Of a stretch of 64,000 nt of DNA, positions 1 through 11,402 are shown one piece after another. The DNA lies in assembly GCA_025618425.1 (NCBI GenBank), contig CM046847.1, positions 11,120,468-11,184,467 of the forward strand, given 5' to 3'. The notes under the pieces were generated by a model, which worked only from the letters and a program-made list of their open reading frames with translations, was not told where the DNA came from and searched no databases. The position numbers and the translations under genes are program-made. The DNA comes from Heliocidaris tuberculata. Its lineage: Eukaryota; Echinodermata; Echinoidea; Camarodonta; Echinometridae. The first letter of the stretch is position 1, and each line of letters begins with the position of its first letter.

Positions 1-60
1 TGAGAAAGCTCACAAATTATTTTTTACCTTTCCCAGAACTCAAGTTTTCCTTTAATAAAG
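1..60 (+). repeat. Fragment of dispersed repeat family D
   Basis: The first 60 bases (beginning TGAGAAAGCTCACAAATTAT) match a stretch near 30,390-30,440. Related, more diverged copies lie at about 2,030-2,400 and 19,540-19,800 (inverted) and 32,990-33,260. The copy is cut by the window edge. No coding content is visible; the family is unnamed here. Confidence 0.6.
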
Positions 61-2029
61 CACATGGCCTCAAACTTTATTTCATGACATAGCAACATTA
101 GTCATTATTAATGATATTTGGCAAATTGGGTGAAAATAATCATCCATATTGGCAAGTAGTAAAATTAATTAGTATTTGAATATCAAAATTTCAATATCAA
201 ATTATTATGAAAGTTCTGCAAGATTTCTGTCAGGTCATTTATAACTTCATATAATGTAAACACACTTGATTTGTCTGCTATTTGCTACATTTATAAAAAC
301 ACTGACATTAGAATCCTGCTCAAAGCTAAAAGTAAGCCATTGTATGTTAACCACACATGTAATATAATGAAGTAAAGTCAGAAAATCACTTTTAAAAGTA
401 GACATACAGAAGTGTGAGATGTACATGTATGATAACCTGGTTTTGTTTTAAAATTAAAAATATCTTTTCTCATGAATAGAATACACACAGATGTTTGAAT
501 GCATCATCCCCCATTCCTAATCTGCTGTTGGACGGATAATAGTTCAATTCATCTCTCTCATATTTTGCAGTACATGCACCATTTGAAGTCTGGACACATT
601 CCTTGAATCGTGCCTGAGGTGCACGGTGTACATTAATCATGTAGCACCTTATCTCCGACAACGTCAGTGTTGCTATGGGCAAGCCACGCTCTCATGAATG
701 CAAAACTACACTGCAATGCTCCTGAATGTTGAACGCTATTATGATGTCATCATTTTTAATGACCTTAGCCTTCATACACATTGCCTTCGCAAATTATGGG
801 CTAGGATGCGCTATCATCTCCAGTTTGATTAACAAGATATTCCAATTAGCGGATGTACTCAAAGTACCACCTGTACCTGTATCAGCTGTTGAATTTGCTA
901 TAATGTTTAATACAAGGGCATATTGTGCATACATTGTACTATATGTTGTACATGTACATGTACAATATTTTATTGATATTGGGATGTACACAACAACATA
1001 CGATTACACTCATTTCAATCCCAGATTGTAGTATGATAATGTATACTTTGGCTCACCTTTTGCAAGATACTAATTAATTAGTTTTCTGATTAAGAATCCA
1101 GTGCAAGTCAATGTAGGCCTTCATGTATACATACATGGGCATGGTCCATTTTCACTCTAAAAGGGTAGGAGAGGGGACAGAATCTTTTCACAAATGTACA
1201 ATGTATCTTTGGACACCATGCATACATGTATTTCTCTGTATCCCAAGCTCTTGTGACCTTCAGTCTCGAGTCTTGCGCTTATCTTTTTTTTTATAAATAC
1301 CAACTACAACAAATTAAAAAAAAAAAATCATTGATTTACAGTTTACACCTCAAAGAGTTACATGTGAAGGGGAGAATATTGGAATAACACTTGATTGATA
1401 TGTAACACGGATGTACAAAATATTTGACACAGTGTCAAGCCAGCTTTTCTATGAAATTTGAACGAATCACGCCCCCAAAAAACCATGAGATTGCAGTCTA
1501 CATGTATGTACACGTAGCAAAGTAACCACTCTCATGTGTTGCTGGTATTACATTCATTGTCAATTAGATGTTCTCTGTAGGTTTCCCTGGTGAGTGAGTA
1601 TTCACAATTTCACGAATATCAACAGACTTTTCCCAGAGGCTACCATACGGTGTTACCGTGAATTCATTGTCCAGTTGTCCAATCGGGCAAGGTATTTCTT
1701 AATAGCCATACCCATCTGGAAATCTTAATTGAGCTTAGATGTTAGTACATGTCTAGTGGCTTTGCACTCTGCTAGTGCTTTACACCCCCGCTACAAGTCC
1801 ATTGATTATGGCTATTTTCACGATACATGAATGTCTTCTATTAAAGTGACTTATGCTTCGTCACAGAGTTAAGAGTGTCAGGAAGATTAATTGTCTGGGT
1901 TACTTACACCTCCACATTTCAACGCCCAGGCAAATAGGATTCAACATGTAGTAGGGGCTTCATATTAGTGAGGGTTATGGGTGCAAAATGACCCTATTGA
2001 AGAGAAAGTGATTTCTGGTAAAAGTGAAA
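61..2029. other. AT-rich non-coding stretch, no gene seen
   Basis: Only short open frames occur (the longest is about 100 codons at 726-1031, with no recognisable domain and a shadow frame opposite). The stretch is rich in TACATGTA words, for example around 950-962, and carries a short A/T run near 1,285-1,327. I see no exon, RNA gene or clear element. Confidence 0.5.
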
Positions 2030-2400
2030 TGGAATTTGTGAGCTTTCTCATTCTTTTTGTGTCAGTTTGGAAGAATACGGTACTGTAGCATCTAGGAAAG
2101 ATGTCCCTGAAAAAGATTGCTCTTCAGTTGCCCTCGTATGACAAGAAATAGCTGAAAAGTTTGGACCAGACTTGCATTGCACATGTGTGTAGTCCCATAT
2201 ACATATTTCTGTGTGCAGTTCATGTCACTTTCAGCAAGATCAACTCAATTTCTTACATGTATTAGTTTAATAGTTCCAAAACCTCACAGTATGCACCAAT
2301 TCTTATGTGCTCCATGAACATTTCCAGATTGCTTCTAGACAGTTGCTTTCACAATGTAATGGCATGACCACACTCAACTCTTTTAAGTTCACAGTGAAAG
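2030..2400 (-). repeat. Dispersed repeat family D, inverted copy
   Basis: This segment is the reverse complement of the family also found at about 30,075-30,440. Shared landmarks include GAGCTTTCTCATTC, the block with AGTCCCATATACATATTTCTGTG and the CCTCACAGTA motif. It is diverged and carries no long reading frame. Confidence 0.55.
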
Positions 2401-2665
2401 AATCTCCCTAAGTGATATGACCCCTTGTTTTTTTACACACTCCTTGAGATGGCCTCTTCACATAAAACCAAGTGTGGAGCCCTGCTACATTTGTTTATAT
2501 GTGTCAGAAGATTGTGCTTATTAATAGTTTGACCCTGTAGATCATTGGAGGCTATTAATAAACCTTCATGGTGTCCTAGTTTCTGTCTGGCCCCTTGAAA
2601 TATTAAAAATACCATGTGCACAAAGGCCTACTACAAATGTGCATGCCTGTGGTTGAAAAGAAAAC

Positions 2666-3146
2666 TTAAAGGTAATGTGAAGTTTTGGTAATCCCTCAAA
2701 ATCTTTTCTTCAGATTTCTTGGAGTTATGTTGCTAAATAGCAAGATACTAGCAATACTAAGATGCTGTAAAGATTTCACCTCCTATATAGTGAGATATTC
2801 AACAAATGAGAGGCAAAAAATGATTTAAATGCCGGGTCAGGGATATAAACTCCAAAGAACTATACACCATACATGCATTCAAAACCTACAGTGACACACT
2901 TGCTATCTCCATGCGAGGCCCCCGAGATTGTTGTTCGGGGAGCCGTCGGGGTGGAAAGGTCCCAGCGTAGGGCAGTATATTGCCATGATCTAGCATTCCC
3001 TACATATATTTATAGTAAACTTCACTGGAAATCATTGATGGAATACGAAATGATCTCTTACAAACAGAACAACCTGAGACTACATGTATATTTAATATGT
3101 TTCTTTTCAATTTCTTTTTTGCTACCAGAACTGTACATGAGCTTTA
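2666..3146 (+). repeat. Dispersed repeat family E, copy 1
   Basis: About 480 bp match 45,078-45,576 in the same orientation. Shared blocks include AATAGCAAGATACTAGCAAT, GCCGGGTCAGGGATATAAAC and GGTCC(C/T)AGCGTAGGGCAGTA. No terminal repeats or target duplication were identified, so the class is unknown. The open frame at 2873-3355 runs through this repeat into a poly-G tract and is not treated as a gene. Confidence 0.7.
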
Positions 3147-3317
3147 AAGCCTTCATACTTTCAAGACTTTATGTACCTACATGTAAATGTAAATGTATAC
3201 CGTATACAACACCAGCCTGGGCAAGACACTCAAAGGGGGTCAGGGCAAATGACCTTCTGAAATTCAGAAAGCTCTCTGTCCCCATTATTGCTTTTGATAG
3301 TAATCATTACTACAGTG

Positions 3318-3347
3318 AGGGGGGGGGGGGGGGGGGGGGGGGGGGGA
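3318..3347. repeat. Poly-G homopolymer tract
   Basis: A near-pure run of roughly 28 G residues follows CTACAGTGA. Its length is likely unreliable in the assembly. It may form G-quadruplex on the plus strand. Confidence 0.85.
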
Positions 3348-4464
3348 GGCTGTGAGGCCTACTCTAGACAAATTTCATTTTAAATCGCACAATAAAGAAA
3401 AAAACAAAAATAAAACAATATCTCATATCAAAATGATTAACAAATGTTTACCATTGTCTCTTTCATTTTTTTACATTTTCAATTTGTCACTCTGATTTTG
3501 CATGCATATTTTGATATAGCTAAACACTGGTGCATAATTTTATGATATTTGATTTTTATGCTGTTGTTTACCCTGACATAGCGTACAGGATGACATTTTA
3601 GAGAAATTCATACTGCTGCACTTCAGCATAGAAACTCAGAAAAAGCTGCTTGTATGTTGAGATAACTGCATTTATGCCATTCATGTTATGCTGTGAATAA
3701 TCAAGAAGCTGCAGAGTAACAAATACATTATTGAAATAGAGAGCTTGAATTTACCTTCTTCATGATAAATCTATAGATACAGAAACATTTTGTTCATTAG
3801 TTGGAAAGAAATGAAAATCTATAACTGAACATTTAACACTAGATAATCTCATATAAGTTTATAATTATACAAATTTATAAAAATTTATGCTAATGTATGT
3901 CTATAGAGAAATCAGAGAAATAGCCATCGTATCTGTGAGTCATGTGTCAAAAATAAACAAACTTTGGTGTCAATATGACTGAATGATTAATACGCTGTCA
4001 TACATCCTGATAAAGAATTATGTATGTACAATCATGTGATAGATTTCATTATAAAACGTGTTCTAGAATGTACATAGGCATTCTCATTGGTCATATTACA
4101 CCACGTGACCGAGCATTGTATGTCATGACCTCGCAAAAAAGTTCCCATCAAAAAGTCATAATGCACGGCTGAGATGCTCGTATGCGTACCTCTAGGGTGT
4201 ACATCTACGGCGTACAAACTTAAGACACTATGAAATGCGCATAGTTATATAGGAAGGCCATGGTAAGGACTTTGATGTGCACACTGACATGTGCATTATA
4301 CTTTTTGACTGCGCTTAATGTAATGCCATAAAGGAAAGCAAATGGCGGCCTCCTTGACTGTGTGATTCTTTTCATTTTGATGGGGTTTGTAACCATATTT
4401 TGGACTTTATTTTCATATTGTTGACCCGTTTTATAAAATAAATAATTCATGTTTTGTGGCTCGA
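3348..4464. other. AT-rich non-coding stretch, no gene seen
   Basis: The stretch contains scattered A/T-rich sequence and short frames only. Nothing beyond background words such as TACATGTA can be supported. Confidence 0.5.
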
Positions 4465-4582
4465 GCATTAGTGATATGCACTGCACTCAGTTAAGTCACA
4501 TTGAGACGGATAATGAACTCGACAAGTCTCGTTCATTATCCCATTGTGACTTAACATTCGCGCAGTGCATATTCACTAATGC
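4465..4582. repeat. Palindromic MITE-like hairpin, ~118 bp
   Basis: The sequence folds back on itself. GCATTAGTGATATGCACTGC on the left pairs with GCAGTGCATATTCACTAATGC on the right (one bulge), then GTTAAGTCACA with TGTGACTTAAC, then GATAATGAAC with GTTCATTATC, around a short centre. It has no reading frame. Such near-complete palindromes are typical of small non-autonomous DNA transposons or foldback elements; no target duplication was found. Confidence 0.7.
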
Positions 4583-4659
4583 ACTCGCAAACATGCATTA
4601 TTTGTATATCATAACATCACCTTAAATATATTACAGTTTCACATAGAGGTCCTTGTATA

Positions 4660-4870
4660 TGTACATGTACATTCAAACCTGTATATAAAGACTGCTCAGG
4701 GGAAACAGAATAGACAGTCTTCATACGCAGTTGGTCTTTCTGTACAGGTTCTCTTTTATACAGTTGTCAATGGGAAACACTAGTCAGTAGGAACAAAAAC
4801 GTGGTCTTTGTGGACATTATGTACATGTAGACTGAAGCAGGTTTGGCATTTCGACTGTGTACATGTACAG
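4660..4870. repeat. Diverged copy of the CAGT...AACCTG dispersed repeat
   Basis: The stretch has the characteristic words AACCTGTATATAAAGAC, GGTCTTTCTGTACAGGTT and GTGGTCTTTGTGGAC. They are also seen at about 31,928-32,101 (PAIP2 intron 1) and 34,520-34,620 (PAIP2 intron 3). It is interleaved with TACATGTA words. Confidence 0.5.
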
Positions 4871-6221
4871 TGTACATGTAGTTCCAAAAATACTATCAAT
4901 CATTTATTATATTTAATATTATCCACCTAAAGTACCGGTATATACATGTAGATCTACTTACAGACATGACAGGGAAGTTAGAATGATCATAATCAATAGA
5001 AGTTACACAATATGAGAGGTTTGATGATGACTGAATTTTGAATTATCTGTCAATATTCAGCATTTTTCATATGAACATTCATAGTACATACATGTACATG
5101 CATATTGTCCACTTTGTACTATCAAGGCTGCTTACTATAAAACCAATATATGTGATTGATAAAATCCAAATGCAAACTTCTTTTAGTACATGTAGCTGGA
5201 AACATGAGAACAGAAGAGGGAATTTAACTCAAAGTACAGTTGGACAGATAGCAACTATTTGTTTTTGCAATGTTGAAGTGCATGTGTTGTTATATTCTAT
5301 TATGTAACAGATGTACAGAAGATTTTGTAAATGCAAGATGAAATGTAATATATACTGAGCAATCATGTAATCATATGTATTATACTTGTAACTACATTTT
5401 TGAAGTGAGGCCGTAGTACTTTGCAAGAAGAATTGTATTGTAGTTTCATTTGAAGCCTACTCTTGTAGGCTTTTCTTTCTTTCTAAACGTGGAAACATCT
5501 ATGTGATATTGATTATGGAGTGAAACCCCCATTGGTTCTTATATTGACATGTGCAACTAGTACTTTGCAAGAACATGTATTTGATCATTTTTCGATGTTG
5601 AATAATAATTCAGTTCTTAAAAAGGGGAATTATGGCGATGACTTGTGACCTAGTTTCATCACTCAGTTTGCTGACCTAAAATGGGCAATTATATTGCTAC
5701 AACCTCAAATACTTCCGTTTAAACGGAGTTACAGAATTAGTTTAAAACAGTCTAACATTTTTGTTTGCGTACATGTATATGCAAGCAGTGTATTCTGGTG
5801 TGTAGACAGTACAGCACGTGCATGCTTTGTGTACACGTGCAGTGTACATGTACATGTATGTCAGATGTAGCAATTTCTGACAACTACTTAAAATGTACTG
5901 TCCAACAAATCCCTTTGATTTTGTTAACCCCAAGCAGTACAGTTGTATGTTGTGATGTTCATGAATAACAGCAATTTAATTGTAACTTATTATTAAAGTC
6001 TCTAAATTGGCAACACGGTGTACAATATATAATCACTATTTTTGTGTATAAATTTTTCTGTTAAATTTTGCAATTTTCATTCACACTGGTTCATTTAATA
6101 AACATTTGTATTTTATTCAAACTATGTAGGAGTGGAAATTAAGAATAATTGTTGCCAATTTTAGGAGGGAAAACTGATTAATTTTGACCATAAGAAAACT
6201 CTGAGCTGCTATAGGTTAAAG
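4871..6221. other. AT-rich non-coding stretch with a small repeat near its end
   Basis: No gene is supported. About 6,003-6,190 carries AAATTGGCAACAC at one end and TTGTTGCCAATTTTAGG at the other. This resembles the interior of the TTAA MITE at 6,617-7,024 and a copy at about 10,935-11,080. Confidence 0.45.
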
Positions 6222-7109
6222 GCATTGATTAACTTTGCCCAGGATTGAAAAAAAAAATCACTGTTCCAGCTAATGCTGTAATCATAATTGCAAACCTTTA
6301 GCTCAGACAGGAATCGCCTGAGTTTTATAAGCTGATCGGTCGTTTATATATCAAGATATTTACGATTGAACATTGATGTCGGGATAGAGTACCACCGAAC
6401 CCTAAAGAACTCTTACGGTTGGCATACCTCGCTCTATCACAGAATACCGTACGGGCTGGAAACCCGCTCTGAAATCGCCAAGCGCTGGTGCTTGGTTTTT
6501 GTGACTGCAGCGCAGCGAAGAAGCCGAGCGACTTGCGCTAGCGATCGATCACGATTTTCTCTTTTTTAGGATAGTTAACGGGTTCCATTTTCTCTCATAC
6601 TTTCACATATCCTTAACCCTTTCAAGACAATTGACCACATTTTGTGGTTTGGCTCAATAACTTTTGATCCAGAGCTCTAAAAAATATACCAGATGCATGA
6701 GTAGAAAGAGCAAAATTTTCTGCACACACTATGTCCATTTTTATTGCATGACCATATTGCGTTTGATGCCAGGAATTTTAAAAACAAGAATAAGCTTTGA
6801 GATCCTTAAATTGGCAACACATTGAGAGGTTTAAAATCATTGTTTTTCATCAAAATTGGCAATTTCTTTCAACTATTCAACAAATTTCTAACCATGTATA
6901 TTGTTTTCAAAGACATTACACCTAATTTGAACCATGTAGCACTAAAAGAAAAATATTATTGTTGCCAATTTGAAGAACAAAATGTGATCAATTTAGGTCT
7001 TAAATAATTCCTGTCCTGAAAGGGTTAATTATATATGTAGTTAGAGGAATGCACACAATTCACTGGCATTTGAGCTGATTTTACAATTTTTCACAAAGTT
7101 AATCAATCA
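6222..7109 (+). mobile_element. hAT-like MITE H1, copy A, interrupted by a TTAA MITE
   Basis: The sequence runs from GCATTGATTAACTTTG to CAAAGTTAATCAATCA, an imperfect inverted pair of about 15 bp. A second copy at 50,976-51,452 is nearly identical over its whole 477 bp. Copy A is longer only because a 412-bp insert sits at 6,613-7,028. Flanks here (GGTTAAAG and CTTTAAGA) no longer form a clean duplication, but copy B has a perfect 8-bp one, which is hAT-like. The CpG-rich interior (about 6,370-6,560) has no domain I recognise, so the element is non-autonomous. Confidence 0.75.
6617..7024 (+). mobile_element. piggyBac-like MITE P1, copy 1
   Basis: This 408-bp insert is flanked on both sides by TTAA (6,613-6,616 and 7,025-7,028). 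Its inverted ends are CCCTTTCAAGACAATTG and CCTGTCCTGAAAGGG. The uninterrupted H1 copy at 51,361-51,380 reads CATATCCTTAATTATATATG with a single TTAA, which proves insertion with TTAA duplication, the hallmark of the piggyBac superfamily. A second 408-bp copy lies inverted at 30,586-30,993. There is no transposase; the 61-codon frame inside is only a repeat shadow. Confidence 0.85.
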
Positions 7110-7984
7110 CTTTAAGAGAGTGTACATGTATATGTAGATAGTGCCTTTGTTAGCAGCTCAACCTCAGTGGGTCCTCCCTCGCCCCATGAAAGATGAGAGT
7201 GCACTGATAAAAGAGACACCAAGCATTTTAGCATCAAATCATCCCTTTACAGCCGGTTATTGTTGAAAAAAAGTGCATTTTCCTCTACTTTTTTCCCTCA
7301 TATTGATATGATGTAGAATTCAGTTGCAATATTGTGTGAAGTGCTTGTTAATCATTGATAACATGTACATGTACTGTAGGATTTTTTTGTGAACTCAGAA
7401 TACTGGTTTTATTAGCTACACACTACATGTATGAAGTTTTCACACTAACATGGTTTGTACAATACTACATGTACCACATTTCAGCATTCTTTAGATAGCT
7501 TGAAGGGAAAATGTACAATTGAGTCGATAGGTGCTACAAACAATGTACATGTATTTTGTACTTGAAAAACTGTCCAAATGTTTTGAAGCACTGGAAAACA
7601 AGCTTGATTCAGAATTTCTCCATAGAGATTAAATTGAAATTACATGTAGTTAAACTCTGCACCCAAAAGTACTCTTTTAAATAATTTTAGCCATGATCGC
7701 CCTACTTAAAACTTTTAGATATTTGTTTTCCTAAATATATTTTGAAAGTTATGATTTATGCACAGCTTACCAAGTGTGAAAAATTTCAAAAAAATTATGG
7801 TACAGTGTGCATGATACCTTTAATATAATTACATTATATGTGCATGTATTTGAATGAATGTTGTTTTTTTTTTCCTATTATATTTTTTTTTACTAGATTT
7901 ACATGTGTACACAGCTTATTACCAAATGTGAAACCTTTCAAAAATGCTAAATGATGTTTTGATATAATTACCTGTACATGTACA
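7110..7984. other. AT-rich non-coding stretch
   Basis: No gene or element is supported. TACATGTA words are frequent, for example near 7,365, 7,543 and 7,975. Confidence 0.45.
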
Positions 7985-8130
7985 TGTATTTAGATTCAGA
8001 TCAGATCAGATTCTTTTTTATTGATCCATATTTAAAAAACAGAAATATGCCCTCCACTGGCAGTACGTGAACAAAGTATTACGATAGAGTTACAAAATAA
8101 TTTAAATGGTTGTTAAATGCCGTTCACTTT
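7985..8130 (-). mobile_element. 3' end of a CR1/L2-like non-LTR retrotransposon
   Basis: Read on the minus strand, the stretch contains ACTGCCAGTGGAGGGC, then ATGGATCAATAAAAAAG, and ends in a short GATCT/GATCA pentamer repeat (8,002-8,012). A 3' UTR with that layout and a terminal microsatellite is typical of 5'-truncated CR1/L2-type LINEs in invertebrates (family recognition). No reverse-transcriptase fragment is present. Confidence 0.55.
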
Positions 8131-8806
8131 CTTTTCATTTTCCCCATGTTCACTTTGTGGGTAATTTTTCATCACCTGTTTATTTTCATTCATATTGAGT
8201 GATATGACAAAGATTTGTCTTTCCAGAAATAGATTTACCATCTAAAATGTACATGTATACTGAGACAGCACTATTAATACATATATAGTCTGACATGTAT
8301 GTATTTGCACATGCTACACAGTTGAGGTAGTTTTGTGGCTTTCAGTGACAGACTAAAGATATTGGTGCAGTGCAGTACTTGAATGTATTGACATAGAATC
8401 AGAGATGCTTTCTGTGTATGATAATACTGTGTAGCCATATTACTGGAAGGTTATTTTCATCCTGTGCTGATTCGATATCGAATCGTAAATTACACCCAAT
8501 GACCTGGGTAAGAATGCTCTACGGTGAAGTGCTTTTGATAAGTGACTCCTTATTTGAAAAGCTCTATGGATAATGATATTATCTTTATTAAAAAACATTT
8601 GTTTGTGAGTATCATCATTAAGCCTGTCATCAAATACTCTAACATGGATTTTTTTTTTTTAATTCACGTTTAAAAATACAATTTTATGCAAGATGTAAAT
8701 TTGGAAATGGAGACACTGTTACACTAACTTTAAGTGTTAGTTAGAATTCTAATTGGTGCATGATGTTTGAGCATTTTGTGCAGCATGAAGTGTTATCGAT
8801 AGAAGT
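8131..8806. other. AT-rich non-coding stretch
   Basis: No gene, RNA gene or element can be supported. It contains TACATGTA words and a poly-T run near 8,650. Confidence 0.4.
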
Positions 8807-8813
8807 TTGGCAG

Positions 8814-9009
8814 AAGCAGAGTGTTTCATATTTGCTCGCAATGGTCACGTCTACCCCCACCTATGTTCATGAAATATGTTACGGTCAAACGAGTACACAG
8901 AAACTCCTCACACGAAAACAAGGACAATAATGGGCCTTCATGGACAGGTAGTCTAGGTCCTGGTCCCCCTTATGCAGGAATGAGGAATGCTCTTCAAAGG
9001 AATCAATAA
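8814..9009 (+). CDS. Candidate terminal coding exon, product unrecognised
   Basis: An open frame follows a possible acceptor (TTTGGCAG, ending about 8,813) and ends at TAA 9,007-9,009. Its last ~35 residues look protein-like rather than repetitive (rich in N, S, G, P, ending NALQRNQ), and GC content is higher than in the flanks. I do not recognise the product. If real it would be the last coding exon of a plus-strand gene whose other exons lie upstream of the window, because no partner exon is visible at 1-8,800. The acceptor has a poor pyrimidine tract. This may equally be a chance frame. Confidence 0.22.
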
Positions 9010-11330
9010 TTACTAATTGCACACAAATTAGCTTGGTGATCTGTAAACACAGATTCCTTTTGTTTTAGGTTTCAATTGGAAACAGTGTTCAAGAGAAACC
9101 CCCCCCCCCAAAAAAAAAAGAGGAATTTATTGGTGGTTGGTTTTTATATCACTAAAGTGTGACATTTCCCTGCTTTGACTGTCCTTGTCGACAGAGATTC
9201 AGATATTACATATCATGAATATGTGTACGTGCAAAGTAGGAACAGTTTCTAGAAAGGAATATTTAGTGAACTCTTGGTTGCCGTATTCTTACATGTAGGT
9301 TGACTGTGTAGAAATGTGAGGTACATGTGCAAGTAATACATGTAATCCCACGCAATGTTTCTTGTGTGAGTGATACCCTACCATCTTAATGGTGCCCTAT
9401 CAGACATCATGCATATATAGCTAGCAGAATATTCGTAATCTGTAAGGCCAGATTTAGCAAAAAAGAAAAATGGTAATGAGATCTTGATTTGCATGGCACT
9501 GCATTGTTAGAGCAAGTATACATCGACAGGATAGAGGGACAGTGCTCGAGCTTACATTATGTTTGGTAATTCCATTAATAAGAGAGATATAGGGAAAAAA
9601 GATCAGCACTAATTGGTAATACAGTGCAATGAATGTACAGACAAACATGATTATTTCCTGATTGCCCATTCTTCTATGAAACAATGTTTTTATATCAGGT
9701 TAGGAGTTTCCTGCAAAAATTCCTCTATGATTGTGATAATTATCATCATTAGTGTCACGCATGATAATGGCTTTCGTCCACATTCTTGTGATTTCTATTT
9801 AGACATATATAACATTATATGTGCCCCTATTCGCGAAAAAAAAGTTCTAAGTCTGGATAGGATTTATGTTGAGTTTATTGCCACAATAAACCTAGGGAAA
9901 TGATATTAAATGATGAAACCTTATTTAGAGGTGTGTAAATGTAAAATTTGATAATATATGTTGAACGTTGCTGCTTATGTATCTAGCTTGTGTATATTAA
10001 ACAGGACATTTAAATAAAATAAAAATATTATACAATATTGTATTGTCGAATATTGTGCGTTATAATTCCTTGTTGCGTATTATTTACATTGTTCAGTACC
10101 ATAATTCACCTGTACATGATAACATTGTGTGACATTTTACTACATGTACCATGTACTTATTTTCTGTTGATTAGTAGTTATGACTTGTTAATCATTACTT
10201 GTCTTTTTTATTTTTTCTCCAAATGTGAAAACAAAAAGGAAAAGAAAAACAAAACATACATTAATGACATGTCACTTGCCCTATAAAAAAGTGAAAGTGG
10301 AAGGGAAAGGGAAATTATATCAGTCTATGGCATGATTGCATGATTTGTATATACATGTATACATCATTAAAGCACATGGGAAAGAACATTTCCCTTGGCT
10401 AATTTTGTTTTCCCCCAAAATGAAAAGAATGATGCAAATGTAAGTTATTGAAATAAAAACCCGCAAATTGAAATGATGAATATGCATGCTAGTTTTGACA
10501 CATTAGCTCATATATATCTATGACACTGTATGTAACCCAAAGTGATACCCAATCAAGCCAGACATGTACGCTGTCTAAATCACTTATTTTCGGGGTTTCG
10601 ATAGAAATTTGACCTGAATTGACAGAAGCTGAAATGCTCCATGCAACCAACCGAGGCATCTAAAATGCAATGCTGCAAAACCTTTTGTTCCATTTTAAAG
10701 TGCATACTGTTCCTGGAAAGGCTAATTGAAAACATGGCGATGACATTTTTCCCTAGGATATATTAAATATCCACACACACACACACGTTGCAACTGAAGT
10801 GTATGTACATTTATGTGCTCTGTAAGTGCCATTCATGTATTTGAATACGAGAAGAGTAATTGATTTCTGAAACTCATTTATCTATCTATAACTTGCCCAG
10901 TGGCAGGAATAAATGGGGGAGAGGGGCGGGGGGAGGATGTTGATCAATTTTTTGTTGCATTTTGTAATTTTCATTCACATTGGTCCATTTTATATACATT
11001 TTGATTTGTCATGTGTATAATGTAAGAGTGAAAGATACAGATAAATGTTGCCAATTTGAGGGGAATCAAAGCTGTTAAGGGTGAATGCAAATAATATGTT
11101 CCTCATCCCTGTCAATGGCAGGAGAGTGGATACACCACTGCTTGGGGCATATTGACAAACTGATTGACTAATCACAGGTCTGTAGTGCCTGAATCATATG
11201 ATGACTAAGTCCTATAGCCTAGCCGCTAGTCTGGTTTCAGACAATCATTGTAATGATGTGTGTGAAGTGAAGCAATGGGGAAATTGAGATATAGAAAAGG
11301 ATTTTAATATAAGGATCAATAAAGATACAG
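9010..11330. other. AT-rich non-coding stretch
   Basis: No gene is supported. It contains a C/A run near 9,100-9,119, a (CA) microsatellite near 10,773-10,786, and about 10,935-11,080, which resembles the small GGCAAC/GTTGCC repeat at 6,003-6,190. Confidence 0.45.
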
Positions 11331-11402
11331 AGAGAGGGGGGGGGGAGTTAGCGAGGAAGAGAGGAGAGAGTCAAGGGGGAGGAGGAGAGAGAGGAGAGAG
11401 AG
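11331..11402. repeat. GA-rich low-complexity tract
   Basis: Purine-only sequence made of GAGA and GGGG blocks, with no coding potential. The open frame read from its C/T strand is an artefact. Confidence 0.8.

Noticed and set aside
726..1031. 101-codon plus-strand frame
   Set aside because: Hydrophobic, low-information sequence in AT-rich DNA with TACATGTA words; no homology recognised.
6822..7007. 61-codon frame conserved in both P1 MITE copies (also 30,603-30,788)
   Set aside because: Its conservation follows from the two copies being recent duplicates. It lacks any domain and lies inside a non-autonomous element, so it is not evidence of a protein.
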